Part shown: piece after piece, positions 51,156 to 60,685 of the stretch
How positions within the stretch are numbered: position 1 is the stretch's first letter
Layout: every line of letters begins with the position of its first letter
NCBI GenBank assembly: GCA_013306675.1
Contig: JABLUY010000184.1
Coordinates: 1 to 64,000 of the forward strand
DNA length: 64,000 bases
From: Thraustochytrium sp. TN22
Lineage: Eukaryota; Sar; Bigyra; Thraustochytrida; Thraustochytriidae
Direction: 5' to 3'
Notes under the pieces: model-generated
Told to the model about the DNA's origin: nothing
The model's input: the letters and a program-made list of their open reading frames with translations, nothing else
Database searches by the model: none
Translations under genes and position numbers: made by a program

Positions 51156-51843
51156 TCATGGGGCGGCGGTGTCGCGCAGGGACTGCTTGCAGGCCACGCA
51201 GGTGTCGTGGTCGGCGAGCCACGGGTCGATGCAGTCCTTGTGGAAGGCGTGCTTGCACGGCATGATCTTGAGCTCGTCGCCGTCGTCGTATGCGTACTGG
51301 CACACGAGGCACTTGGAGGTGTCGACGCCCTGGAGCGCGGCGGGCTGCACGCCCGAGGCACTGAAGCACGCGACCGGGAGCGCCTCGACCAGGGCGCGCC
51401 CGTCGACGCGCCAGCGCTCCTGTTTGACGTTGCCGATGCGCTCGCCGAGCTCGACGAGCTGGTCATAGGACATCTCGTCCGGATCGAAGTCTTCGTCCTC
51501 GTCGGCCTCGGCGCCGCCCTCGGCCGCGCGCCGCGCCTGCTCGGCCTCTTCCTGCATGAGTCGCAGCGCAAGCGCCACGTCTGGGTCAGTCTCCTCGTCG
51601 GCCTCAGCGCCGGCCTCGGCACCGTCGTTCGCGCCGACACTGGCGTGGCCGGCCTCACTGGCGACCGTGCCAACGTCGCTGTTGCGTCTGCTGCGGGATG
51701 TCATGCGCATGCCTTGCATCGCCTCGAGCTGTGCCTGCTGGAGGCGCTCAAGGAATTGGCTCTCTTCCTCGGCCATGAGCTGGCGCGCCAAGCGCTCGGA
51801 CTCCTCCAGCAGCTCTTGCTCTGTCTTGGTCTCCTCCTCCTTG

Positions 51844-51902
<59 letters not shown>

Positions 51903-52616
51903 GGGACTGGGCTCCTCGCGCAGAAAGGTGACCTCATCGGCGTCGGTGCCGACCTCCTCGATCTCATCGTCCTCGTCCTCGTCCTCATCCTCATCCTCAT
52001 CGACCAGGACGACGTCCGTGTCCGCGTCAGCGTCAGCGTCAGCGTCAGCGTGCTCGCGCAGGCCAAGGGGTACGGCCGGAGACATGACGCCCGAAAAGGA
52101 GAGGCGCATAGACGCGGAGTGCGCACCGGCGCCTGTGGCACGCGGCGCGCGCGGTCGGTCCTGCGTCGTCCACAATAGGTCCGCCGGACTGGCGGTAAGG
52201 TCCACGGCGCCAACGCCGGAGGCGCCGGTAGCACCAGCGCCGGCGGCGGGCGTCTGCAGTTGCGGCGTAGAGAGGCAAAAGAGAGGAACAGCGGGCGGAC
52301 GCGCCGCGGACGCCGGGGCGGCGCCTGCCGCCAAGCCAGGAGCACCGCCGGCATGGCGGTTCTCGAGCACGGCCTCCTCAAGATCATCAAAAAGCTCGCG
52401 CGAGTCCGGCGAGAGCTCCTGCATGCTGTCCTGCCAGAATTGGTCGCGCCGCACCGAGAGCAACGACTTGCCGACGTTGCCGCGGCCGTGCGTCAGGCAC
52501 TCACCCTCCTCTCGCTTGACCTCCTCATCGCGCCTGTCGTGCTGCGTCGCGGCCGGCGTCTTGAAGCGCACCTGCGGCGTGCGCTCGCGGTCCTCGGTGG
52601 CCGTCGCGCGCCTCAT
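51156..52616 (-). CDS. RING-H2 finger protein, probable E3 ubiquitin ligase
   Basis: 486 residues from ATG 52616 (MRRATATEDRERTPQVRFKT; A at -3). A C-terminal RING-H2 (about 436-476) has CLVCQ, then MPCKHAFHKDCIDPWL and CVAC: C2-H2-C2 order with the typical Trp after the third metal pair. Ahead of it lies a low-complexity region with a poly-Gln run encoded by CAG (DNA ~51843-51899), a Glu/Asp run and an RQLMAEEESQFLERLQQAQL coiled-coil-like helix. No TM helix. The substrate is unknown. The RLIM/RNF-like layout (disordered body, C-terminal RING-H2) suggests a soluble nuclear or cytosolic ligase. Confidence 0.88.
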
Positions 52617-53058
52617 TCTCTCTTCTCCTCCTCCGAGCGCGCTTGCGCAGTCGCTGCTCTTGTTCTTGCTCTAGCTCTTGCTGCACGCGCTGCAAGCTGG
52701 CCCTGCTCGCGAGCTCACCGAGCTCGAGCGCGAGCTCGAGAGGCTGCCTGCTGTCGGGTTTGCGGCCGGTGCCAAGCCTTGATTGGCAGCCTGCTTGCCT
52801 GCTTGCCTGCCTGCCTGCCTGCCTGCTGCCTGCCTGCCACCAAGAGCCGCGCGCGCGCGCCGCCGCCGCCGCTGGCCGCCGCCCCGCGACCCGGCCCTCG
52901 AAACCGCCAGCCAAAAATGCAAAGCCTGAAAACGGGTTGCACACGCCGCGGCGTCTCGCCTTGGCCTCGTCGAGACGAGACGAGACGAGACGAGACGAGA
53001 CGAGACAAGACAAATCTTCGCTCGTGGCGGCGCTCGCCCGGGCGCCGCAGAGGCCGCC
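52617..53058. promoter_or_regulatory. Divergent region between RING-H2 gene and enoyl reductase
   Basis: 440 bases between divergent starts. It contains a TGCC/GCCTGCT tetramer run (about 52793-52836) and a GACGA pentamer run (about 52972-53006) 50-90 bases upstream of the reductase ATG. No TATA-like element seen. Confidence 0.5.
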
Positions 53059-53856
53059 ATGGCGCTGCTGCTGCAGGGCCGCCGCGGCCTCGTGGTGGGC
53101 GCGTCCAACGCCAAGTCGCTGGGCTGGGCCGTCGCGCGCGCCTGGGCGCACCATGGCGCCGAGGTGACCGTGGCCGTGGAGAGCGAGCGCTTCGCGGCCA
53201 AGCTGCAGCAGCTGGCCGCCGCCGAGCAGCGCATCGACATCGTCGAGTGCAACGTCGACAGCGACGACAGCCTTGCGGCCTGCAGCACCTGGCTGCACGA
53301 GCGCCACGACGGCCGCCTCGACATGGCCTGCCACGCCGTCGCCTTCGCGCCGCGCGAGGCGCTCCACGGCCGCGTTGTCGACGTGGCGCGCGCCGACTTT
53401 TTACGCACGATGGAGACCAGCGCCTTTAGCCTCGTCGCGCTCGCCCGTGCGCTGGAACCCCTCATGGCGCGTCCTGAGCACGAGTCTGCGTCAAGTCTCA
53501 TGTCGCTCACCTTTGACGGCGCGAACCGGGCCGTGCCAGGCTACGGCCTCATGGGGCCGGCCAAGGGCGCGCTCGAGAGCATCTCACGCTACCTGGCGGC
53601 CGACCTCGGCCGCGAATCCAACATTCGTGTCAATTGCATCAGCGCAGGCCCAGTCAACACGCTCGCAGCGCGAGGCCTGCCTCATTTTCACGACCTTGCC
53701 AGCACCGCTCGTGAGCGCGCCGTCCTGCCCAATCTATATGCGGCCGAGGATGTTGGCTCGGTCGCCACCTTTCTCGCCAGCGACCTAGCTGCTCACGTCA
53801 CGGGCCAGACACTCTTCGTCGATAGCGGCATCTCTAGTCAGTACAGCGCGCCATGA
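53059..53856 (+). CDS. fabI: FabI-type enoyl-[acyl-carrier-protein] reductase
   Basis: 265 residues from ATG 53059 (GCCGCC-ATG-G). It starts directly with the Rossmann fold (GRRGLVVGASNAKSLGWAVA; FabI-type G-x5-SLGWA). SLMSLTFDGA, then PGYGLMGPAK with catalytic Tyr162 and Lys169 (Y-x6-K, the FabI spacing rather than the Y-x3-K of ordinary SDRs), and RVNCISAGPVNTLAARGL are all family marks. FabI reduces the enoyl-ACP double bond with NADH or NADPH in type II fatty-acid synthesis. No N-terminal plastid or mitochondrial targeting extension is present from this ATG, which is odd for a eukaryotic FabI. A spliced upstream exon or a cytosolic role are alternatives. Confidence 0.9.
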   Translation: MALLLQGRRGLVVGASNAKSLGWAVARAWAHHGAEVTVAVESERFAAKLQQLAAAEQRIDIVECNVDSDDSLAACSTWLHERHDGRLDMACHAVAFAPREALHGRVVDVARADFLRTMETSAFSLVALARALEPLMARPEHESASSLMSLTFDGANRAVPGYGLMGPAKGALESISRYLAADLGRESNIRVNCISAGPVNTLAARGLPHFHDLASTARERAVLPNLYAAEDVGSVATFLASDLAAHVTGQTLFVDSGISSQYSAP

Positions 53857-54180
53857 GTATTTGCTTTGCGCTCGTATGCGGTTGCGTATGCAATGCCGGG
53901 TCACCTGTCGAGTGACACGAGTCGAAAGCCCTTACGTGCCACACGAGTCGAAAAGGTCTGCCCTGTCCTTGGACGAGTAAGACAAAAAAAAAACGAACGT
54001 ACGATGACTTCTCCTGTAACTTAACATTGAAAGCTCAAACTTGAAGAATTTTTTAACACCTGCGCCGAGAATGGACTCTCACAGCCCGCCGCAACTTGCC
54101 CAAATCAAGTGATGATCAATCAGAAAAAAAAGAGACGCAAAAAGTGGACAAAGAGGATGTGGTGGACAAAAAAAAAAGAA
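53857..54180. other. Spacer between enoyl reductase and tRNA-Gly
   Basis: About 320 bases, AT-richer than average. It has a duplicated CACGAGTCGAAA (about 53917 and 53941) and several A-runs. The A-run at 54168-54178 would serve as the minus-strand T-run Pol III terminator of the tRNA. Confidence 0.55.
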
Positions 54181-54250
54181 GCGCGAACCGGGACTCGAAC
54201 CCGGACCAGCCGCATGGCAAACAGCTATTGTACCCTTCAACCATTCGCGC
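54181..54250 (-). tRNA. tRNA-Gly (anticodon GCC)
   Basis: 70 nt, full cloverleaf read on the minus strand: acceptor GCGCGAA/TTCGCGC, D stem GTTG/CAAT, anticodon stem GCTGT/GCGGC with loop TTGCCAT (anticodon GCC), short variable loop, T arm CCGGG-TTCGAGT-CCCGG. No intron. The T arm contains a B box (GGTTCGAGTCC). A T-run follows within about 3 nt of the 3' end on the minus strand. Confidence 0.96.
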
Positions 54251-55150
54251 AGGTTTCAGGTGATCAGCCAAGGCTCTTTCCTTGGTGATATCCTTGAGTG
54301 TCGGCGAGGACATATAAATGCAAGTAACGTGAAGATGACGCTGACTGTGAGTTGATGAGCGCCTCCATCGCCTGGCAGCCCTGGCGCCTCGCAACGGCAG
54401 CCAGCCACCTGGCTGGCCGACTCCGCACGGAGCGCAGCTGAAAGGCACTGCGCGAGCTTCCTCTTGCGCCCGTGCGAAGCGTGGGGACATCGGCAGGGGC
54501 GCGCAGGGGCGCGAAGGGGTCCTGGTGTTGGCCTGGCCAGCATCCCGCATGACCCCCGCCTGGACGAGGGGGTCAAACTGGCCCCTTTGTCTGTGCTTCC
54601 ACGACGCTTTACCTCCTTGCGTGCCTTTTGCCTGGTTGCTCGCCCGCTCCTCGCTCGCTTCGGCTTCCGCCCGCGCGGCTCGCCTCGGCTCGCTGCAGAC
54701 TGCGAGCTCGCGAGCGGGGCGGCGCGGCGCGACGCCGGCGCAGGGCAGGGCAGGGAGGGCGAGGGTCTTGGAGCGAGCGGGAGCGGGCGAGAGCCGAGCG
54801 TTGTTGAGCGGCGCCGTGCGAGAAGCCAGGCGGCCAGCCGGTCGTCGCTCACGGTTCAGCCGGGCGAGCCGGAGTCGAGTCCAAGCGCCTAGCCGGCCTG
54901 CTGAGCGTGCTTGCAGTGGCGGCGTGGGTGCCAAGCCCGTGAGCGTGAGCGCGGCGGTCAGCAGCGGCGTGACGGGCGGTGGCGTGAGGCGCCACGCTCT
55001 GCCGCCTGCGAGCGCAGAACGTGAAAAGGGCGAGGGGCGCCAGGGCGCCCGAGGCGGGTGGGCGAGCGAGGCCAGGCGAGGCGAGGCGAGGCGAGGCGAG
55101 GCGAGGCGAGGCGAGGCGAGGCGAGGCGAGGCAAGGCGAGAAGCGAGGCG
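54251..55150. other. Gene-free stretch upstream of the sulfatase
   Basis: 900 bases with no supported gene. It ends in a run of about a dozen GGCGA pentamers (about 55073-55140) finishing just before the sulfatase ATG at 55151. The long open frames on both strands here are products of this repeat. Confidence 0.5.
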
Positions 55151-57292
55151 ATGGGGGAGACTGCTCGTGTGCAGCAGCGGCGGCGGCGGTGCGGACCGAC
55201 GATGCGGCGGCAGCGAGGCGGCGCAACGGCGCTGGTAGGCGCGGTGGCCGTGTGCGTGCTCGCGCTCCTGGCCGGCAGCGGGCCGCGCATGTGCGAGGCC
55301 GTGTCGCCCCTGACGCAGGACATCCAAAAGGCCATCCTGCTGCGGCAGGCCGCGTTGGCGGACGAGCTGGACGAGACGTCGTCGACGGAGACGTCAACGC
55401 TGACGCGGTCCATCGGCATTAGCACGCGGGCGTCAAGCTCGGATGACTACGAATGGCGGCGCACGCATGCGCCTGTGACAGCACCGGACGCCCTGGAAGG
55501 GGAGGAGGCCTCGGTGAGCGACGGGGAGGCGCAGGCCGCGGTGGGTAGCAAGCCGCACATCCTGGTCTTCCTCATGGACGACCTGGGCATGGGCGACGTT
55601 GGCTTCGGCCCGCAAGCGCGCGAGGAGACGCAGGAGTCGACGCCCTTCGTGACGCAGCTCGCCCAGGAGGAGGGCATCATCCTCACAAGGCACTATGCGT
55701 CATGGCACTGCTCGCCGTCGCGGCGGTCCTTCCTGACGGGCCGCTGGACCGTGCACGCCGGCGGCGACGAGCTGACGGACTTCGAGGACGACGACATGGA
55801 CATGCGCATGACGTGGATCTCGGAGAAGCTCTCGGACGCCGGCTACTACAGCATGTTCTACGGCAAGGGCCACATCGGCTCGCGGTCGATTCGCATGCTG
55901 CCGCGGCACAGGGGCTTCGACGTGCACGAGGGCTTCTTGGGCGGCAGCCAGACGTACTACGGGTCGGGCGGGCGCTGGAAGGACCTGGAGCTGGACTCCT
56001 CGACCACGTACAGCGCCACGTACTGGGGTAACGACATGGTGGGCAAGATCCAGACGGAGCTCGGCAAGAGCTCCCCGCGGCCCATCTTTCTGTTCTCTTC
56101 CATGCAGGCGCCTCACACGCCGCTCAAGGCCATCCCGTCAAACTCGCGGTATGCGAACTCGTACGGGAGCACCAAGTATTACAACTCGTACCAGGCCGCC
56201 AACGTTGAGAACTTTGACGTGATGCAGTGGAACATGTACGCCGCGGACGTGGAGATCCAGCGCGTGGTGGAGCTCTTTCAGGACGACGAGGACACGTGGA
56301 GCAACACGTTGGTGGTTTTCATCAGTGACAACGGCGCCACCAGCAGCAAGTCGCCTGGCAACAACTACCCGCTGCGTGGCGAAAAGGGCACCTCGTTTGA
56401 GGGCGGCATGCGCACGCCGGGATTCGTGGCGGGCGGCATCATCCCGGAGGCTCTGCGCGGCACCTCCAACAACAAGGTGGTGCACATCTCGGATTGGTAC
56501 CGCACGTTCTGCAACCTGGCGGGCGTCTCGGGCGACGACGACCCGCCGCGGTCCCCCAAGTACAACATTACCGCTGCCGACGTGCCGGACCCGCAGTTCC
56601 CCAACGTGACGGACCCCAAGGACGCGAGCAAGCAGGTGAACGCCTACGGCCCGCTCAGTTACCCGGGCGTCGACAGCAAGGACCTCTGGCCCGCGCTCAT
56701 GCAGCCCACCAAGTTTGCCTCGGACGGCGTGCACCCGTACCTTGTGCTCAGCCGCGAGGTCATCCTCAAGGGCGATATGAAGCTCATCATCGCGCAGCCC
56801 TGCTCCATGGGTATCCTCAGCGATATCCCCTGCAAGGACGAGGACCACTTTGGCTGGATCGACCGCGACAACGACTTCGCCGACCCGGACGACGCCGACC
56901 TCGGATGCCTGCAAAAGTTCGACCCGCGCGACTCTGAGAGCGTCTTGGACGGCAGCTTCCAGTTCAAGCCGTGCGTTTTCAACGTCTCGGCGGACTACCG
57001 CGAGACCACGCCGCTGGATGACAGCGACCTGCAGACCGAGCTCTGGGCTCTGCTCAACAAGACCTTGCTCTACCAGTACACGGTGCGCCTCCCGCAAAAG
57101 GCCACCTACGGCGTCACGCCCTTTTTTTGCAGCGGCCCGTGCTACGACTACACCGTCGCCCTCGACTACTACGGCGAGAAGTCGTCCAGCGACATGATGG
57201 TGCCGCAGTGCGGCGTCTTCCAGACCGACTCCGTCGGGCACTCCTTTTGCCCTCGCAAGGGTCTCCCCATTCTCGGTGCTTCGCAGTGGTGA
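55151..57292 (+). CDS. Secreted/lysosomal sulfatase (arylsulfatase B-like)
   Basis: 713 residues from ATG 55151; ATG 55202 would give a cleaner signal peptide (MRRQRGGATALVGAVAVCVL). The sulfatase fold begins with ILVFLMDDLGMGDVGF (metal-binding Asp pair). CSPSRRSFLTGR holds the Cys (residue 187 from 55151) that the formylglycine-generating enzyme converts. FYGKGHIG, QAPHTPLKA, FISDNGA and LRGEKGTSFEGGMRTP supply the remaining active-site Lys, His, Asp and Asn. The Cys-rich C-terminal ~150 residues resemble arylsulfatase B/J proteins. It probably hydrolyses sulfate esters of polysaccharides in the secretory or digestive pathway. All catalytic residues I can check are present. Confidence 0.92.
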   Translation: MGETARVQQRRRRCGPTMRRQRGGATALVGAVAVCVLALLAGSGPRMCEAVSPLTQDIQKAILLRQAALADELDETSSTETSTLTRSIGISTRASSSDDYEWRRTHAPVTAPDALEGEEASVSDGEAQAAVGSKPHILVFLMDDLGMGDVGFGPQAREETQESTPFVTQLAQEEGIILTRHYASWHCSPSRRSFLTGRWTVHAGGDELTDFEDDDMDMRMTWISEKLSDAGYYSMFYGKGHIGSRSIRMLPRHRGFDVHEGFLGGSQTYYGSGGRWKDLELDSSTTYSATYWGNDMVGKIQTELGKSSPRPIFLFSSMQAPHTPLKAIPSNSRYANSYGSTKYYNSYQAANVENFDVMQWNMYAADVEIQRVVELFQDDEDTWSNTLVVFISDNGATSSKSPGNNYPLRGEKGTSFEGGMRTPGFVAGGIIPEALRGTSNNKVVHISDWYRTFCNLAGVSGDDDPPRSPKYNITAADVPDPQFPNVTDPKDASKQVNAYGPLSYPGVDSKDLWPALMQPTKFASDGVHPYLVLSREVILKGDMKLIIAQPCSMGILSDIPCKDEDHFGWIDRDNDFADPDDADLGCLQKFDPRDSESVLDGSFQFKPCVFNVSADYRETTPLDDSDLQTELWALLNKTLLYQYTVRLPQKATYGVTPFFCSGPCYDYTVALDYYGEKSSSDMMVPQCGVFQTDSVGHSFCPRKGLPILGASQW

Positions 57293-58084
57293 TCTGGAGT
57301 CACAGGATAGCTAGCACTGGCAGGCTGCACGCGGCTGCATCCTCTTTGGCATCCTCTCGTAGGGAGGACGTTCCAAGACAGACAGACAGACAGACAGACA
57401 GTCAGACGGTCAGTCAGACGAACAAACAAGACGCCACGAGACAACCCCGGTACTTTCCACCCGTCTGGCTGTCGGCCTGCGCGTCATGCGTGCGCACGCA
57501 GCCAGACTGATGATGTAGTGTAGTTGTTGCATTTTGATTGTAAGCTCATGGCCATCGGCGCGATGGTCGCGGAACCCAGCTCGCAAACGCGAACTTGAAC
57601 CATGCCCTGGCACTGACCGCGGCCGCGAAGAACCCCGGCACCGCCAGGCGGCACGTGTCGCGTTTGCACAGCTGGCGTCTGACACTGCCAGCGCTCCGGT
57701 GACGGCTCGTGCCGAGCCAGCGCTCATCATCACTGTCAGTGTCAGTGCTGGCCGGCGGCGACTCGCGCGTCCGAGTCGTCCCGCGCGCGCCGGCCGGCGC
57801 CGGAGCGAGCGCCGAGTCCCCGGCCTCGGCTCTCCAAGTCCGAGCCGGCACCGGCGCCGCGGCCGCGCTGCCAATGGGTGCCAGTGGCCGGCGCAAGTGG
57901 GGCCCGGCGCGGCGCAAGTCGGGCTCGGCGCGGCGCAAGTCGAGTCCGGCAGCGGCCAGTCGGGGCGGCGGCCGGCCCGAGACCGAGGCGAGGCGAGCCG
58001 GCAGGACAGGCGGCCGGCGCGCGCGGAACCCTCCGCGCGGCGCGGCGCGGCAGAGCAGCAACGCGTCGGCGCGCGGCGGGCAGG
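57293..58084. other. Intergenic region
   Basis: About 790 bases. A GACA/GTCA tetranucleotide repeat occurs at about 57377-57420 in the sulfatase 3' region. A CGGCGCAAGTCGGGCTCGG-like repeat lies at about 57900-57950 ahead of the next gene. No gene recognised. Confidence 0.5.
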
Positions 58085-59146
58085 ATGGGCGGCGGGCCGG
58101 AGGCAGAGCCGCAAGCGCAGGCGCAGCAGGCGCAGCAGACGCAGCAGACGCAGCAGGGGCCGCCGCCGGCGTACGCGCAGGCCGTGACGAACAGGGTGGT
58201 GCAAGACCTGCCGCGCGAGCTCATGTTCTCGAGCGTGGGCGGGCGGCAGCAGCAGCCGCTGCGCGGCGAGCAGGCGGTGGAGGCGCAGTTCAGGGAGATG
58301 GAGCGCGGCAACCTGCCGCTGTCGGCAGCCGAGGCGTCCGAGGTGGCCGAGCAGGCGCAGAACGCGGAGCGCTGCGGGCTCAAGGAGGTGGCGCGCGACC
58401 GCTACGAGGAGGCCGCCGAGGCGCTGCGCAACCTGGCTGGCGTCACGCGCGACGGCAACGAGCGCGCTGCGCTCATGATGCAGGCCGACGAGTACGCCGC
58501 GCGCGGCGGCGCGCTCCAGCACATGCACCAACAGGCGCAGGAGCAGATGCAGAAGCAGGCGCAGCAGCAACAGCAGCCACAGCAGGCGCCGCGGCCGCCG
58601 CCGCGCCGCGACGACAGCGAGGCCGACAACTTCAGCGATGGCGACATCAAGAGCGGTGCTCAGCTCCTGGGCACCGGCATTGGCGTGGGTCTCGGCGCCT
58701 TTCTCGGCGTGCCGCTGCTGGGCGGCGCCGCCGGCTTCTTCACCGCCAACCACCACGTGACGCGGGACACGGAGAACGGCGCGCGCGCCCGCGAGCTGGG
58801 CCTCCTGGGCGCCCGCTTCATCCGGTCGGCGCGCTCCTGGGAAACCAAGCACAACGTCTCGGAGCGCGCCAAGGACTCCGCCTCGCAGCTCTGGACCCAG
58901 ACCAAGGAGCTCAACGAGACGCACGACCTCACCGGCAAGGCCGAGCGCGCCGTCGTATCCGCTGGCGCTGCCGTCATGGACTTTGATCGCCGCCACCAGG
59001 TTTCGGAGCGCGTCTCGCAGTATGCCACGGACGGCTTCAACCGCGTTCTTGAGGAGGCCCGCTCTCGCTCTCAGCCGCCGCAGGTCGGCGACAAGTCTGA
59101 TGCGCATGTCGCGCCGCAGCCGGCCGAGGAGGACCTGCGCAAGTGA
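58085..59146 (+). CDS. Unrecognised protein with Gly-rich hydrophobic segment and KHxVSER repeats
   Basis: 353 residues from ATG 58085 (MGGGPEAEPQAQAQQAQQTQ); the frame upstream is Arg/Ala-rich leader. The N terminus is Gln-rich with PPPAYAQAV. Residues ~80-145 are helical and alanine-rich (AERCGLKEVARDRYEEAAEA), possibly MIT-like. After a Q/P linker comes GAQLLGTGIGVGLGAFLGVP, a GxxxG hydrophobic stretch that could insert in a membrane. The C-terminal ~120 residues hold three helical units keyed by WETKHNVSERAKD, LNETHDLTGKAE and FDRRHQVSERVSQ. Similar H.V..R/K repeats occur in uncharacterised fungal and algal proteins. A spartin-like MIT/senescence layout was considered but not supported firmly. 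Function unknown. Confidence 0.75.
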   Translation: MGGGPEAEPQAQAQQAQQTQQTQQGPPPAYAQAVTNRVVQDLPRELMFSSVGGRQQQPLRGEQAVEAQFREMERGNLPLSAAEASEVAEQAQNAERCGLKEVARDRYEEAAEALRNLAGVTRDGNERAALMMQADEYAARGGALQHMHQQAQEQMQKQAQQQQQPQQAPRPPPRRDDSEADNFSDGDIKSGAQLLGTGIGVGLGAFLGVPLLGGAAGFFTANHHVTRDTENGARARELGLLGARFIRSARSWETKHNVSERAKDSASQLWTQTKELNETHDLTGKAERAVVSAGAAVMDFDRRHQVSERVSQYATDGFNRVLEEARSRSQPPQVGDKSDAHVAPQPAEEDLRK

Positions 59147-59487
59147 GAATGCGAGTCGACACGAATGCGACCAGCTGTAAGCAAAGTTTTTCCCTGATGT
59201 GAAATTCACGCGCGTAATGCGGCGCACGTATCGGTCTTGGGGGTATGTACATCATGTCAGAGTGAGCGAGCGCAACGAGAATCGAACAATCGTCAACCAT
59301 TTCTTCTTCTTGCGTCGCTCGCGTCCGCGATCTCTTTCCCGCCATCATCGGCGGTCTGCGCCCGCGGCAGCCTAGGGCGTTCGCGGCATGCATGTCAGGA
59401 TGTGTGTCAAGCGCCGTACTGCCCAGTCATGTGTGTCAGACCTGCTCCTGCAAGCGCCATACTGCACACTGTGCACAGTCATGTGTG
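59147..59487. other. Spacer between convergent genes
   Basis: 340 bases between two 3' ends. GTCATGTGTGTCAG followed by CTCCTGC occurs twice (about 59427 and 59479), a small direct repeat with CATACTGCACA-like flanks. No gene seen. Confidence 0.5.
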
Positions 59488-60255
59488 TCAGTCCTGCTCC
59501 TGCGCAGTGGAACCAGCGCCAGCAGCAGCCGCGTCCACCTGGTTGGCCGGGTTCTCCGGGGACTTTTGCCAGAGCTTCCAGACGCGATCCTTGAGCTGAC
59601 TGCGCTTGAGGCCCGGGTTCTCAGACTTGAGGCGCTCAAGCTCGCGCTCTTCAAAGGCAGCGTAGAGTGCCTTGCGGTTGGGGCCCTTGCCGCCAGCCGC
59701 CCCGGCGCCCGTGTCGAGGCTGGCGGCCTCAAAGGCGGCGAGCGCGGCGTCGATGCCGGAGGCGTTGATGTGGCCCTCGCGCGCCTCCTCGGCACGCATG
59801 CGGTTCATGTTGGGGAGGAGCGGCATCTGCGGCTCAACGTTGGCGGGCGCGGGCTTGGCCGAGCCGGCGGCCTGCGCCGCCTTGCGCGCCGCCTTGGCCT
59901 TGGCGTCCTTGCTCTCGTCGGCCAGAAAGGCGTCCAGCAGGCTGGTGTCGTTCTTGTTCTTGCCCTTTTTCGCGTTGGCGGCCTTGCGCGCCTTGCCGGC
60001 CGGCGCGCGCATCTGCGCGAGGCCGACGGCATCCTCCGCCTCGGCCGCCAACTTGGCGGCCTTGGCGGCCGCCTTGGCGCGCTCCTTCTCCTCCTGCGCG
60101 CGTTGCCGCTCCTCGGCCTTGGAGTTGGCGCCGCGGGACCAGTCGGCCTCCACGCGCTTCTCCTTCTTCTCCGCGGCCGCCTCCTCCTTGGCGCGCTGCG
60201 CCTCCGCCTTTTGCGCCTTGGCCTTGGCGCCGGGGCCGCCCTCCTTCTTGGCCAT
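59488..60255 (-). CDS. CCDC124: CCDC124 / Lso2-family ribosome-binding protein
   Basis: 255 residues from ATG 60255 (MAKKEGGPGAKAKAQKAEAQ). The N-terminal half is a Lys/Ala/Glu-rich coiled coil containing EADWSRGANSKAEERQRAQE. The C-terminal globular part has LPNMNRMRAEEAREGHINAS, and RKALYAAFEERELERLKSEN followed by PGLKRSQLKDRVWKLWQKSP and ENPANQ, which is the CCDC124 domain (family consensus AF..FEE..L..LK.E.P..R.SQ.K......SP.NP.NQ). Family members bind ribosomes and help them restart after dormancy. Length is close to the family norm. The 5' leader has GGCT/GGCA tetramers (about 60285-60320). Confidence 0.93.
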   Translation of the reverse strand: MAKKEGGPGAKAKAQKAEAQRAKEEAAAEKKEKRVEADWSRGANSKAEERQRAQEEKERAKAAAKAAKLAAEAEDAVGLAQMRAPAGKARKAANAKKGKNKNDTSLLDAFLADESKDAKAKAARKAAQAAGSAKPAPANVEPQMPLLPNMNRMRAEEAREGHINASGIDAALAAFEAASLDTGAGAAGGKGPNRKALYAAFEERELERLKSENPGLKRSQLKDRVWKLWQKSPENPANQVDAAAAGAGSTAQEQD

Positions 60256-60685
60256 TCTGCTGCCGCGCCGCCCGCCCTGGCTGCCTGGTTGCTTGGCTGG
60301 CTGGCTAGCTGGCTGGCTGACTGCGCTAGTCTGCCGGCCTCCCGCTGCCGCCCGCCGCCGCGCGACTCCGCCGCGCCGCACGCCGCTCACCGCTCGCGAA
60401 GCTTGTCTGCCTCCGAGTCGCGCCGCGCGCCTGCCTGCTTGTCCTGCCTCTGTCGTCAACTCCAAGTTTGCCACTCACATCACATCACCAACTTACATAC
60501 AAGGTTACCAGCGGCGCGAGGGCCGCCCGCTCCTCGCACGTGCTGCTGGAGTTACTTGCCTCTAGCTGGCTAGCTAGCAAGCAGCCTGCGCCGCGAGGAC
60601 CTACCGACGAAGAACTGGCATGGAAACGCGCGACGCGCGCCGCCAAAACGAAGCGGGTGGTCACGACTCGGACTCAGATTCATTG
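60256..60685. other. Spacer between CCDC124 and the diphosphatase
   Basis: 430 bases: the CCDC124 5' leader and promoter with GCTGGCTAGCTGGC-type repeats (60297-60325), an ACATCACATCACC repeat (~60477) and CTAGCTGGCTAGCTAGC (~60562-60578). No gene seen. Confidence 0.5.

Noticed and set aside
57410-59227. 605-codon minus-strand frame opposite the KHxVSER protein
   Set aside because: Leu/Arg-rich shadow of the plus-strand gene.
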